From assembly GCA_027579435.1 (NCBI GenBank), contig JANBPK010000999.1, forward strand, positions 1-31,702: a DNA stretch of 31,702 nucleotides. Direction: 5' to 3'. Source of the DNA: Candolleomyces eurysporus. Taxonomy: Eukaryota; Basidiomycota; Agaricomycetes; Agaricales; Psathyrellaceae. The notes beneath the pieces were generated by a model that saw only the letters and a program-made list of their open reading frames with translations, was not told where the DNA came from and made no database searches. Positions within the stretch are counted from its first letter, which is position 1. Every line of letters begins with the position of its first letter. A program made the position numbers and the translations under genes. Below are positions 10,910-24,099 of this stretch, piece by piece.

Positions 10910-12440
10910 ATGAACGCACTCTTTCCACTGCATCTGCTTGCCTCTTGGTGCTCCCATTGGCCATTGAAAGCAAACCGAGCCTGCCCGACGCGCCGCTCCA
11001 TGCATTCTTGAACGCCTTTTCTATTTCATCGTGCCTCTTGCGGCTTCTATTCCTTTGCTAAGGCCTGGGAGGCTTGATTATCCGCTATCGGCTCTCTCCA
11101 TTCCACCTTCTCGCTGACTACCTAGCTCCTGTGATTTGCAAAGCCACGAAACTGTGGGGTGCTTTGGTAGCCCTACGCGGCGACTCCCATTGGTATGTCG
11201 AAGACCTCCATGATCCTTATGGACCTATATTTTTGTTTTGGTAAGTCTCCTGACCATAAAGCAACGCCGACGCATCCACCTGATTTCTTTATTTTCTTCA
11301 GATCCAAACGATTTAACGAACAATCATTTGCCGAAAAGGACGCGATTTCTCACATTCTCGGCTCTCAGTGCATCCCCACAGACCCTCGTACGTTGTCGCT
11401 TGAACCGTAAATGCAGCTTTCGCTTATGTCTCTCTCGATCAGTCTAGGATGGCCGTCGGTTCTGTCAAGGGTCGAATGACAAACCTAACGACTCGCTCAT
11501 TGACGTACGCGATAACAAGATTCATCAACAACTCAGAAAAGGGTGAATAACGCCTTCTCCGCCGGGCCTGTCAAGGACTATCAAAGACTACCTGAAATCC
11601 GTGGCAAGCAACTCCGCAACCACCTTCATTCACTCAGTGCCAAACCAGGCAAAGGCGACGGTACACCCGTTGGCTTTGCAAAACGGTTCAGCCGCTTTTC
11701 GTGAGTAGAAATCTAGCTGATTCGGTGGTTTTCACAACTGAACCTTCCGAAGGTTCGACTTTAAGGCAGACCTTCCGTAAGTCTCCCATATCCACAGAAT
11801 AGGGAACGGTCGTTCTAATTAGATCAAGCCGTGGGGGTCGCTGCGACGGTGACGTCTACGGATTTCTCACAGCAATGAACGAAGGAATGGAGTACGTACG
11901 ATTCTCTATATTTTGTTTCGATTCCCAACAACTGAAATTTCTATCACCTGTATCACACTGCCCGCTGTAATGCAACACGTACCCCAGATAAACCCGCTTA
12001 TGTTATCCATCCCTTTCATCAGTTCGCGAATGCACACTTTTTCCTCGTCCGGCGTCCAACAGGCTAGAAATCGTGCTACAATGCGGAAAGACTTGTTCTA
12101 CCATCTGGTATAGACCCGCCGAAGGAATCTTTTCTCAAATCACTCAACTTCTGTAATGGTACGAGCTTCTCGCGGAATAAAGAGGCAGTCCTATTGCAGA
12201 CCAGAGGGAGCTGACTAACTCGGATCGCTTGCTCACCGTGGTCCCTGGGGCTGACGCGACCGCAACAACGCTCTCTGCTATTTTGTGTTATCTCCTCTCC
12301 GACAGAAAGGTATATAATACATACCCTGCGCGCCGAGCTTGGCGAAGCATTCTCTCGTCGTCCATGGAATAATGACCCGATATCGAGACTGACAAACTCG
12401 GAAAGCTGACATACCTCAATTAAGCCGTACGTTCGATGAG
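10910..12440 (+). pseudogene. Cytochrome P450 pseudogene, truncated before the heme-binding loop
   Basis: Patchy frames on the plus strand line up in P450 order. The ATG at 10910 opens a hydrophobic N-terminus. Then come an in-frame TAA, IIRYRLSPFHLLADYLAPV, TKLWGALVALRGDSHWYVED, LHDPYGPI, an intron (GTAAGTCTCC...TTCTTCAG, about 11241-11301), FAEKDAISHILGSQCIPTDP, SLIDVRDNKIHQQLRKG, a stop plus frameshift at the C-helix Trp, NAFSAGPVKDYQRLPEIRGK, CDGDVYGFLTAMNEGM, VMQHVPQINPLMLSIPF, RKDLFYHLV, the I-helix as VVPGADATATTLSAILCYLL (normally A-G-x-D-T-T) and LRAELGEAFSRRPWNNDP. The ExxR motif and Cys heme loop are missing. Stops and shifts make it dead. P450s are ER-anchored monooxygenases; the specific clan is not decidable here. 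Confidence 0.85.
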
Positions 12441-12549
12441 ACAAGTTTGTGGCGCTAATGATTCGACTAGAAATGAGGTTCTTCTTGGTCCCGCTGCTCC
12501 AACCCATCTGCAATGCGCAGTGTGTATTGGCTGTTGCCACTCGTTAGGG
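12441..12549. other. Short stretch after the P450 relic
   Basis: This is the junction between the end of recognisable P450 sequence and the minisatellite. I see no conserved coding sequence in it. Confidence 0.3.
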
Positions 12550-12900
12550 TTAGCTCGTTGCCTGGTGCATGTTGCTAACTGCTGTTGGCATACATGGACT
12601 AGTGCCGCTCGTCTCCACTCGCTCGTTGCCTGGTGCGATGCTACTAAATCTCGTTGTGGACGCGGCCTGGCACTCCTCGTTCAACTCACCGTTGTTACCT
12701 GTTTCACCCATAACCCTCGCCCAACCACCCACCACCGGTTTGCCCAATTGCCGGTTCCCGATTTGCCAGTGCAAATTTGCGGTTTGGCCGTTGGCCCGTG
12801 TCGTTGGCCCGTTGGCCTGTGCAGTGTTCGTTTGCCTCTGCCATTCGCCTGTTGGCCAGTGCCAGTCCGCCCGTTTGGGCCATTGTCGAGTGTGCTGGCC
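12550..12900. repeat. Degenerate tandem repeats: GCAACGAGC-type units and GGCCAACGG minisatellite
   Basis: Between 12550 and 12690 the minus strand shows repeated segments built on GGCAACGAGCGAG and GAGACGAGCGGC. These also occur in the repeat at 24400-24665. Between about 12730 and 12895 the sequence is dominated by variants of TTGGCCCGTTGGCC (GGCCAACGG on the other strand). The block lies about 320-670 nt beyond the end of seven-TM gene b. The longer open frames through it look like repeat artefacts. Confidence 0.6.
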
Positions 12901-13219
12901 TTGAGTGTACGTCTTCTGTTTTGTCTCCGATGTCGCGATCATCCAGTGGGCACGTTGACGTTTCAACACAGGTCATGATATTCAACGTAAAAGTACAACG
13001 TGAGCTACAAGAGTCCAACTCTACTCTAACCCACACACAGAAAAATTCACATAAGCATCATCACAAGTCATGGCAATTTTTTGTCAGGTTTTTCTCGTAG
13101 ATAAATTGGGAGAACGCAAAGCCAGAAAGGAAAAGACGCACGATACATACCGCTAACTCACTGCATCACACACGGATTGAAGTGTGGAAGTGCCAGTTAA
13201 AAGAGTTCAAACTTCCGGC

Positions 13220-14563
13220 TCATACGGGAGCGGGCTCATCCTTGGAATAGGCCAGAGTCTTGACGGCAACGACGTCCATGTCGAGCGAAGAATCCCGAAG
13301 CTTCTCGACGCCCAAAATCTCAGCCTTCTTCGCGAATTCCTTGGCCTCTGCTCGCAGATTGTGAATAGCGATCAGATGAGGTGCCATGGCCTTGATAACG
13401 AAGAATATTAGGCGAGAATTCAAGGAACGCAGATATCAATGCACGTACGTTGAACACAAGCCAAAAGATTGCGAAAATTCCTTGGACCCTGGGGGCAGTG
13501 GCCGAATATGGTAACCTCACAGCTCGAGAATACGCGATCACGATGACAAAGGAGCACAAAGTGACTGGAAGCGCGGCGTCAACAAGGAGGATCATGGCCT
13601 CATTGTACCCTAGCCTCTTGTTGCTGTCCAAAGAGAAGCTGGCTCCTTCTGGGATCGTGGATTTTCCGCGAAGTTTCAGGAATCTCCGAGTGGCAATAGC
13701 GACGGTGACGAGGAGGTTGAAGATGAAAGAGAGGGCGATCAACAAATGCAGGAGCTCGTTGATTGTCAATTGGAAGAGGCGAGGATGACCGGGCACGCTC
13801 CAATCCAACCCCAAGGTGCTGTATATCTCGACAAATGAGATGACTTGCAAGTAACGTCAGCCTAGAGAAGACGGCGAATAGGGAAAGATTATTGGCTCAC
13901 CGACCCAGAGGACATAGAGCGCTGCGACAGGGACGTACACCATCCACATATCAGAGAACACCTTGCGGACTCGATAGACCTGTTGATTCATGAGACCGAC
14001 TGCATTGCAACACGAAAATATGCTGACGCACGAAAATACCGTTGACGATGGAAAGAATGATCTGAGCATTGAGTGCAAAGGTCAACCCTAGAACGTTGTC
14101 GACCGTATCTTGGAGGAAATCGTTTCGAACGAACCCATTACACTTCATCCACTTGTCGGAAAGGCTTGGCTGATCCCAGTTGGACATGGCGCACATAGCC
14201 TTTTTCAAGGCCAGCAAAAACTTCGTGCAGTATAGGATAGTGCCGATGACAAAAAGAGCGGACAATACGAGACTGGTTACAGCGTAAACGCCGGCATCCC
14301 GATTCCCTCCCTGGGGACGTCTTTGACGAAGGAGCTTGAGGATGGCGACCGATGTACCTGCCAATACAACTGAAGATTGTGCCGATGTCAGCGACCGAAT
14401 ATAAATCTGAGAACAAGATCGTCGACTAACCTGTGGACATAGAAAGCAGGATACATTTCACGATGTCAATCACAGCCTCAGATCCAAGGCTTTCACCGAC
14501 ATGTGAAGCTAGCCAGTAGGAACCACTTTTGTGAGACCAGAAAAAGGGCGTCAATGAAGCCAT
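13220..14563 (-). CDS. Seven-TM membrane protein b, five exons, intact
   Basis: Exons on the minus strand are 14431-14563, 14032-14369, 13901-13979, 13449-13843 and 13220-13390, all with GT-AG borders and introns of 52-61 nt. They join without stops into 371 residues starting MASLTPFFW and ending in TGA. Hydrophobic segments lie at roughly residues 34-57, 70-95, 138-157, 167-190, 210-232, 258-282 and 292-315, which suggests seven passes. The C-terminal tail (HLIAIHNLRAEAKEFAKKAE) is amphipathic and probably cytosolic. It is closely related to copies a and c. I recognise no receptor or transporter signature, so the function is unknown. Sequence upstream of the ATG has a TATA box and the GTTAAC box. 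Confidence 0.85.
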
Positions 14564-15039
14564 GCTGAGGGCAAAGTAAGTGAAGACGGGCGGCGTGATG
14601 TCTTCCTCCACAGCTCTGGTTTTATACCATTTATGTCCTGTTTCTGGGCTTATCTCAGGAAAGGCCGCCGTTAATCCAGTGTGTGAGTTAACGTTAAGGT
14701 ATGAATCCGATCAAGACATAGTTCCCTCAGCGGGGTTCAGTCCCCGGTCCACAGGACCTACCAGCTTCATGCATGTCGTCAGTAGAAGACCGATGTTGGT
14801 ACATCTTGTGCGTTTTTGTCAGTACTGGTACCGCTGTCAAATCGGGCTCTTCGGTAACAGCCAGCGGCATTACATCGGCGGGGCACTTGGCGAACTTCTA
14901 ATGGCATCACTCACCAGTTGAGCAGTGCTCCAACACAAAACACTACATAAACCCTGTAAGTGTTGGTTTTTTAAGCACAAAATCACAAGTCTCCAACATA
15001 NGGCAGGTTGTGATGAAGGCAGATACCTAGGCATCGGCA
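14564..15039 (-). other. Promoter of seven-TM gene b and spacer
   Basis: There is no supported gene. TATAAAA (minus) at 14620-14626 lies 57 nt upstream of the ATG and GTTAACGTTAAG is at 14687-14698. Near 14750 there is GGGGTTCAGTCCCC, a 14-nt near-palindrome also present at copy c. The stretch from about 14790 to 15010 has no counterpart in copies a or c and may be an insertion. It contains CCAACAC and GTGTTGG arms, and an N at 15001. Confidence 0.45.
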
Positions 15040-15560
15040 AGCTGATGAGCCTTTCAAATAGTGGCCCCGCCCCTTTGGTTCAAATCAAATTTACTCACCA
15101 TGTAGCCATATTCTCAAAGTGGCATGCCATGTCCTTGACGGTAAGCTCCCTTTTCGACGAGATAGGATTACGAAAATCACAAAGGTTAACATCGCCAGCA
15201 GCTTCCATTTCTGGCGCACCAGGTTTCCACAGATTTCCAGATGGTACCGCCCGAGCTTGCGACAAAAGAAACGATAATATGGCCGAAGGGCGCTCTATCA
15301 TACAGAGGAGAGAAGTAGAATATACGCAAAGCTATGGAATAAAGAACAGCCTGCCGTTAGACCGAGATTAAGGATACTTCTGATATGGAAGGTGTGAACA
15401 CAAGGCACAGCCAAGAAAGAAGAAAAACTGACCTAGAGATCTTCGCAGTTCCCTCCGCTGAAGTGTCGGAATTAGGGTTAGATCGTGGTCTTTGACGAGA
15501 AGAGAATACTCGTCTCTGAATGAGTCAGCAAAGAGTAAAACAATGGATGTCCTGGTCAGT
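15040..15560 (-). pseudogene. Unrecognised gene X, remnant b
   Basis: The minus strand shows the clearest form of one segment: LLFADSFRDEYSLLVKDHD then LIPTLQRRELRRS, followed by a likely intron starting GTCAGTTTTT. Next is AALYS-like sequence broken by a stop (ISV-stop-RQAVLYSIALRIFY) and APFGHIIVSFVASSGGTIWK. The last part (DFRNPISSKREL) leads to a GT site at about 15078. It matches remnant c at FADSFRD and remnant a at FVASSGG. It is damaged by stops, and I do not recognise the family. Confidence 0.4.
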
Positions 15561-15599
15561 TGTTCTATTCAATCGCGCTCGAGGAGTTATGTGGCTGAT

Positions 15600-16290
15600 C
15601 TGGAGGCTAGTAAAGCGGGATAGGATGGATGTCGCGCGTATTCGTCAGCAGGCAGAGAACGTGCAGGATAAGTATGGTAATCTGAGTCGACGATAACGAG
15701 TCTCGAAGGGAAGTGGATCAACGGGCCGATGGAAAAGCGAACTTCAAGATACTATCCATCAATGCATGAGCAAGTCTGAGGTCCCGTATATAGGGTTAGA
15801 TGTAGACTAATACATCCAAGGCCAGCAATGTTTGCGAGTGCGGCACATTTGCATCAGCTCGTGAAGCGCGGCCCTGAAGAGGATAATGTCCTCCCAATGT
15901 GATTGCGGAGCTTGGCCGTTGACAGACACGTTGTCCAACTTTGTCATTATGGAAGGTCAATCGATAAGCCAACGGTGGTTACGTGAGGCCAATGCTTTCA
16001 CATATCGAGATAAAACAGTTTATCCTCAAGCAACCTTTCGAGGTCCTTGCAGCAGTGCTCCGACCCTGGTGGCTCGGGTACGAGGACGAAGGCCATTCTT
16101 CTTATTCGCAGGTACCAGCGCCATCGAACAGGACTGAAAGCTGCTATGCTCCGAGCATCGGTTGGTACGGGATCGATAACCGAGTCAGCTATTTCCTCGG
16201 GGTAGATTCCTCGGGGTAGATTCCCCGGTGTACGAGAGCTCAGAGAGAGTGTGTGTATGTGTGTGCAAGTTTTCAAGGTCGATGGGTCAT
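15600..16290 (-). pseudogene. F-box family 2 remnant (FBX2-iii), most diverged copy
   Basis: Minus-strand segments match copies i and ii: RIRRMAFVLVPEPPGSEHCC, KDLERLLEDKLFYLDM, then after a shift RWLID and SIMTKLDNVSVNGQAPQSHW followed by FRAALHELMQM, which has the look of an F-box/LRR protein body. Finally come the codons around LVIVDS before 15690. The N-terminal MSSVDET exon is replaced by a GT-rich stretch near 16240-16265. It is frameshifted and lacks a start. Confidence 0.5.
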
Positions 16291-16309
16291 TACTGACGTC
16301 GACCCCCAA

Positions 16310-17134
16310 GCCGACTAGATAGGAAACCCCCTATAAGAAAACTATCATATGCCGTCTTGGTAACTGCAAAAGGCTAGCGGTGACTGTCCCAGTCAGCGCT
16401 TGACCGCTGGGATGTCCGTCTGTTAGAAGCTTTGTAGCCGAGGGGGTTAATTCGATTATTCACCATTTACGCTCGTAGGCACTATTTAATCAGATACTAT
16501 ATGACAGGATCCAACCACTCAAGTACTCCTGTGTATTGTATGCAAACTTCGCTATAATCGCTACTGTTGTCCGATAGTGGAGAGGTATACTCCAGTCGTT
16601 TGCATAACAATCTGCGCGATTTTTTCTCTCCTCTCGTCATTTGACAGGTTGATGTGACCAGTGATGAATAATGTCACGCTTGCTGGTGCCAGTGCTTCGA
16701 GGGTGTACGATGGAGAGTTGGTCTGATGTATTGTAGCGAAATGTAGATAGGCAATGGGATTTGGAGCGTTACGTTTGGCGCACCTGCAATTTAGGCAACG
16801 GGCCGGATGTTACGCGTTACATTTGCCTGCTTTAGCTACCAACCGGAATTTTCGCCCTTATTTTTGACCATTTTCAGGCATTTATTTGGCGACAGGGTCG
16901 GTGTTACGCGTTACACAGGGCGAAAATAGGCAATTCTCGGAGGAGGCGTTACGCGTTACGATTTCCTATCTACATTTCGCTACAGTATATGAATATTTGC
17001 TAAATAAGAGACATGAGCTGAGCGCTGAGATCTGGTGTCTACATTACACCGCACTCCACCACATTTGGTGCGTGACCCGGCTAGCTTGCGCTCTCAAATC
17101 GCGCAGATTGTTACACAAATGACTGTAAACAAAC

Positions 17135-17147
<13 letters not shown>
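16310..17147. other. Non-coding spacer with a MITE, upstream of F-box B
   Basis: Apart from the inverted-repeat element at 16732-16984, nothing is recognisable here. The promoter sequence shared by F-box A and C (CACACCCTGAC..., CACGTG) is absent, so F-box B has a different upstream region from its paralogues. Confidence 0.5.
16732..16984. mobile_element. MITE, 253 bp, 24-bp terminal inverted repeats, 4-bp target duplication GTAT
   Basis: The left end 16732-16755 begins TGTAGCGAAATGTAGATAGG, and the right end 16961-16984 is its reverse complement with one mismatch in 24. GTAT flanks both ends (16728-16731 and 16985-16988). The interior has no coding sequence. It carries three direct copies of GTTACGCGTTAC (near 16810, 16903 and 16949) plus a partial copy near 16770, and an inverted pair AATTTTCGCCCTTA / AGGGCGAAAATA. 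The size, inverted ends, target duplication and lack of an open frame fit a non-autonomous DNA transposon. The superfamily is not assigned. Confidence 0.85.
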
Positions 17148-20236
<3,089 letters not shown>

Positions 20237-20259
20237 TTTGAATCTGTGGATCGGCTAGC

Positions 20260-20330
20260 TACAAACGAGGAGTATTATAAGGCCTTTCGAGCTACCCCGG
20301 TTTCGAACAGTGGAGAATATCGATACTTAC
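20260..20330 (-). promoter_or_regulatory. Possible 5'UTR intron of TPI
   Basis: On the minus strand GTAAGTATCG (20321-20330) is a strong donor and TTTGTAG near 20260 a plausible acceptor. It would leave a short leader before the ATG at 20236. RNA evidence is needed to call it. Confidence 0.4.
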
Positions 20331-20779
20331 TCGAGGTTCGGGTGGGTTCGGGTGGTGGTGGCGGTAGGAGAGCAAGGTGATGGCGAGCTTTTTAATCGGT
20401 GGCCGCAATAACAAATCCTAGATTGGAAGACGATAAAAGGCTGGGCTCCCTGTGCGTAATGTGTGGCGATTCCGGGCAGATAAGATAAGATGGCTGACCG
20501 TGGGAGGCCGCCTTCCCGGCAAGAGTCTGACGCCCCGATGGATCCCTCAAACTTTCTCTTCTTCTCACTAGTATCATGCCTCACTGTCTCTATCTCTCAT
20601 GCACCAGCGAATATCCGAAATAATTGAACTTCATCACGTATGTACCGAGAGTGGGCAACCTGTCTGTGAACGGTCAGGCTTCACCACTACATTAGGAACA
20701 ATTTAGTCCTCCCCAGGTTTGGGCTTTACGAGCCGCATGTTATCACTCTCGCACTCATACACTCCTAGTCTGGATATGT
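20331..20779. other. Intergenic: TPI upstream region
   Basis: No supported coding sequence. On the minus strand there is a C/A-rich tract (CCGCCACCACCACCC) just upstream of the putative TPI leader. This is also the breakpoint where block 2 copy c begins: the F-box part of FBX2 seen in copies i and ii is missing here. Confidence 0.4.
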
Positions 20780-21290
20780 CACCTTTTGCATATTACTACC
20801 AATTACGGGAGCCAAGGCCTTCTGAACTATCGCCGGATAGTACCTTCTTCACCTTGCACCTGCGCTTTGAATTTCTCGATATCCTCGACTCAGATTACTG
20901 GACGTTCTCTGCTCGCTCACGAAGAACACATGCGTGGCATTCACCCTATACCATATTACCAAGCCCCATATCAGCCTGCACCTCTATGGAACACCCTGCT
21001 CTATCTCTGCGACGACAGTATGCCTCCCATTTCATGCCTATGGTCCTCCTCTCCACCATTTCCCCAGCCTCATCAAACTCTCCAAACTCATGGGCTCGAT
21101 TTTTATACACAGCTAGGCTAATTAGACATATTCTCTTCTCCTTTAGCTCGACTGGCTTTCTCGTTCGTGCGGGCGGGCAGGGGCTCGCCCTGATCAACCT
21201 TGTACTTGCTGGACTACGACCAGGGTCGCTCGCACAGGGACATGGCTCTTTTGTGCAGAATTCCTCCGTTCCGACGAGGTTTGGTTTAGG
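20780..21290 (+). pseudogene. F-box family 2 remnant (FBX2-c), lacking the F-box
   Basis: The plus strand matches the LRR-like part of FBX2-ii. Shared pieces include SLLAHEEHMRGIHPIPYYQ with APYQ (copy ii: SLLADEESARDIQTIPHYQ), then PLHHFPSLIKL (copy ii: PLRFPSLIEI), and the stretch coding STGFLVRA next to the AGCTCGACTGGCTTTCTC nucleotides. The frame is interrupted and the MSSVDET/F-box end is absent. TPI's promoter lies immediately upstream instead. Confidence 0.45.
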
Positions 21291-21339
21291 TTGCACCATG
21301 TCATGACAAGACCAGCTTTCTCGTCGTTGACCAGGGATT

Positions 21340-21980
21340 AGTTTTTTTTTTGTCGCTCTTTGCTGACTCCTTCAGAGACAAGGATTTTCTCCTAGCTAAA
21401 AACCACATTCTATCCCGAATCCCGGCACTTCAGCAGAGGAAAACTGCGAAAACTTCTAGGTCAGTTTTGCATCTTTCTTGGCCGTGCCTTCTGTTCACAC
21501 CTTCCGTCGCAGGGATCTTTAATCTCGGTCCAGGAGTGGGGTGTTCTTCGATCCACAGCTTTACGTGTGTTCTACAGCTCCCCTCTGAATAATCGGACGC
21601 CCTTCTGTTTTATTATTATATATTCTGTCGCAATCTTGGGCGGTATCTTGGCGCGCTGGAAATAGAATGAAGAAGCTGACGGCGATGTTGGCCGTAAAAT
21701 GAGGCGAAAACAATATAATTCCGTGATTCGGTAATNCAATCTCGTCCGAAAGGTGAGCCTTACATGACGTTTAATGGCCTTCTACGAACGAATAGCTGTA
21801 CGTTTACCTCAGATATCGAAGCGGTACAATGAGGAGTTACATTCGGGAACGTTGCATCGATTAATTGGTCCGATAGAATCCCAATGGTGGCAGAGATGGT
21901 TCCCAGCTTTTCCAATCGCAGGATGCCTCGTTTTATTGATGTCATACCCCATGATGTTGTACTTCCAACTGGCAAAGTGA
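21340..21980 (+). pseudogene. Unrecognised gene X, remnant c
   Basis: Plus-strand reading segments are LFADSFRDKDFLLAKNH and ILSRIPALQQRKTAKTS, a likely intron (GTCAGTTTTG...), ISVQEWGVLRSTALRVFYSS, a damaged part with an N at 21736, a likely intron (GTGAGCC...CCTCAG, ends near 21812), and ISKRYNEELHSGTLHRLIG. These continue into WFPAFPIAGCLVLLMSYPMM and LYFQLAK before a GTGAGT donor. The last part could be a membrane segment. It is the same family as remnants a and b and lies directly upstream of seven-TM c. Confidence 0.45.
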
Positions 21981-22358
21981 GTACGCATTCAAGCCTGTAA
22001 TCTCCATCCCTGTCTCGTCTGTCATACCTAATTACTCACAAATTCTTTCACCTCTATGTTCTCCATTGAGAACGGGGTTCGAACTTGTAGCTTACTAGCT
22101 CCGAGAATGAACCTCGACCTGTCAAGGAATGTTGGTTCTCAATCGGGATGTGGATGAAGCTGGCAGGTGTTGTGGACCGGGGATTGAACCCCGTTGAAGG
22201 AACCACGTCTTGATCGGATTCGTATGTTAACGTCAACTCCCACAATGAACTCGATTAACAAAGGCCTTTCCAGAGAAGAGCCCAGAAACAGGACATAAAT
22301 AGTATCAAACCAGAGCTGTGGAGGAACGCCGCTCGTCTTCACCCACTTCGACCGCACC
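21981..22358 (+). promoter_or_regulatory. Upstream region of seven-TM gene c
   Basis: It matches the upstream regions of genes a and b. GGGATTGAACCCC lies near 22182, GTTAACGTCAAC at 22226-22237 and CCCAGAAACAGGACATAAATAG at about 22287-22308. The TATA position reads AGTATCAAACC, a degenerate form of the TATAAAACC of a and b, about 53 nt before the ATG. No gene is seen. Confidence 0.5.
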
Positions 22359-23707
22359 ATGGCTGCAATAATGCCCTCTTTATGGTCTCTCGGGACCAGC
22401 TCTTACTGGTCGGATGTCTACAATACCGGCGGCCCTGGAACTGGGATTGTTACTGACATCGTGAAATGCATTCTGCTTTCCATGTCTACAGGTTAGTCGA
22501 TGATCTTGATCTCATATGGTTTTCGATCGTTAACATCGGCGCAATCTTAAGTCGTATTGGCAGGCAAATCGGCCGCCATCCTCAAGCTCCTTCGGAAAAG
22601 GCGTAGCCGGGGAGGGAAGCGGGATGCTGGCGTTTATGCTGTTACCAGTCTCCTATTGTCCGCCCTCTTTGCCATTGGCGCTATCCTGTACTGCACGAAG
22701 CTTCTGCTGGCCTTGAAGAAGGCCATTTGCACTATGGCGACCTATGATGCAGAGACGGGCGTCGTCAAGAATTCCGAGTGGGTGAAGTGTAGAGGGATCA
22801 TTGAAAATGGTTACCTCCACGATACGGTCAATGACGTCCTGGGGCTGGCCTTTGCGCTCAATGCTCAGATCATCCTTTCCATCGTCAACGGTATTTTTGT
22901 GCGTCACTTTTCTGCTACGCTACAATGGAGTAAGTCTCATGAATGAATAGGTTTATCGAGTTCGCAAGGTGTTCTCTGATATGTGGATGGTGTACGTCCC
23001 TGTCGCGGCGCTCTATGTCCTCTGGGTCGGTGAGTCATTTATTTTTCCTTTTTTACCGTCCTTCTGTAGGCTCACATTACTTTCAAGTCATCTCATTTGT
23101 CGAGATATACCCTGTCTTGAGATTTGATTGGAACGTGCCCGTTCATCCTCGCCTGTTCCAGTTGACATTGAACGGGCTCAAGCACTTTTTGGTCGCCCTC
23201 TCGTTCATCTTCAATCTCCTCGTCACCGTCGCTATTGCCACCCGGAGATTCCTGCAGCTTTACGGAAAGTCTACGGTTCCGGAAGGAGGCAGCTTCCTTC
23301 TGGACAACGACAAGAGGCCGGGGTACAATAAGGTCAAGATCCTCCTTGTCGACGCCGCGCTTCCGGTCACTTTGTGCTCCCTTGTCGTCGTGATCGCGTA
23401 TGCTCGAACCGAGTTGACCTATTCGCTCACTGCGTTCAGGGTCCAAGGAATGTTCGCGATCTTTTGGCTTGTGTTCAGCGTACGTATATCGCTATCTGGG
23501 TTCCTTGAATTCTTGTCTAATATTTTTGTTATCAAGGCCATGGCACCTCATCTGATCGCTATTCACAATCTGCGAGCAGAGGCCAAGGAGTTCGCGAGGA
23601 AGGCTGAGGTGGTAGTCATCGACAAGCTTAGGGACTCTTCGCTCGACATGGACGCCGTTGCCATCAAGACTTTGGCTTACTCCAAGGACGAGACCTCTCC
23701 TGTGTGA
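22359..23707 (+). CDS. Seven-TM membrane protein c, five exons, intact
   Basis: Exons are 22359-22491, 22552-22898, 22951-23029, 23088-23479 and 23537-23707, joined by GT-AG introns of 52-60 nt into 373 residues starting MAAIMPSLW. The same seven hydrophobic segments as copies a and b are present, for example YAVTSLLLSALFAIGAILY, LNAQIILSIVNGIF, MWMVYVPVAALYVLWV, FLVALSFIFNLLVTVAIAT, AALPVTLCSLVVVIAYA and GMFAIFWLVF. The C-terminus is the conserved KLRDSSLDMDAVAIKTLAYS. It is in opposite orientation to a and b, which shows block 2 copy c was inverted. Function unknown; the plasma or an internal membrane is the likely location. Confidence 0.87.
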
Positions 23708-24099
23708 GCTGAAAGTTTTAACTCTTTGAACTTCCACACTTCAAGCCGTGTGTGATGCAACGAGTTAGCGGTAATTATCGTGCGTCTTTTCCTTTCTGGC
23801 TTTGCTTTCTCTCAACGTATCTACGATAATAACTTTACAAAAAAAAATTTCATGACTTGTGATGATGCTGATGATGCTTATGTGGTGTGACTGTGCTGAA
23901 TGTAGGCTAGAGTAAACTTGAATCTCTGTAGCTCAAATTGTACTTTTACGTTGAATACAATGACTCAACCATAACCTGTGTTTAAACTTCACTGTGCCCA
24001 CTAGATCATCGCGGCATTGGAAACAAAACAAAAAACATCCTAACTTCTACATAAAATTACGGCCGGCTTACAAAGAAACCTCATGTCCTCCTTTCTATC
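23708..24099 (+). other. 3' flank of seven-TM gene c
   Basis: No gene. The sequence matches the 3' flanks of b and a: GTGTGATGCAACGAGTTAGCGG, CATGACTTGTGATGATGC and TGCCCACTAGATCATCGCGG. It therefore marks the extent of block 2 rather than new content. Confidence 0.55.

Larger units (their letters stand above)
12960..16290. repeat. Segmental duplication block 2, copy b (seven-TM b, X-b, FBX2-iii)
   Basis: On the minus strand this is collinear with 7030-10678 (copy a), and on the plus strand with 20780-23970 (copy c). The shared order is FBX2, X, promoter box, seven-TM gene and 3' flank. Copy c is inverted relative to a and b. Confidence 0.8.

Noticed and set aside
12436..12978. Long open frames on both strands over the GC-rich repeat (up to 180 codons)
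   Set aside because: They are open in several frames at once because the sequence is a tandem repeat. There is no domain and no counterpart in the other blocks.
16240..16265. GT-rich run as a CRISPR or regulatory array
   Set aside because: It is a short simple repeat without spacers or regular units.
22150..22260. A tRNA gene on the minus strand suggested by GGGGTTCAATCCCC
   Set aside because: I find no A box, acceptor stem or anticodon arm, so I do not call a tRNA.
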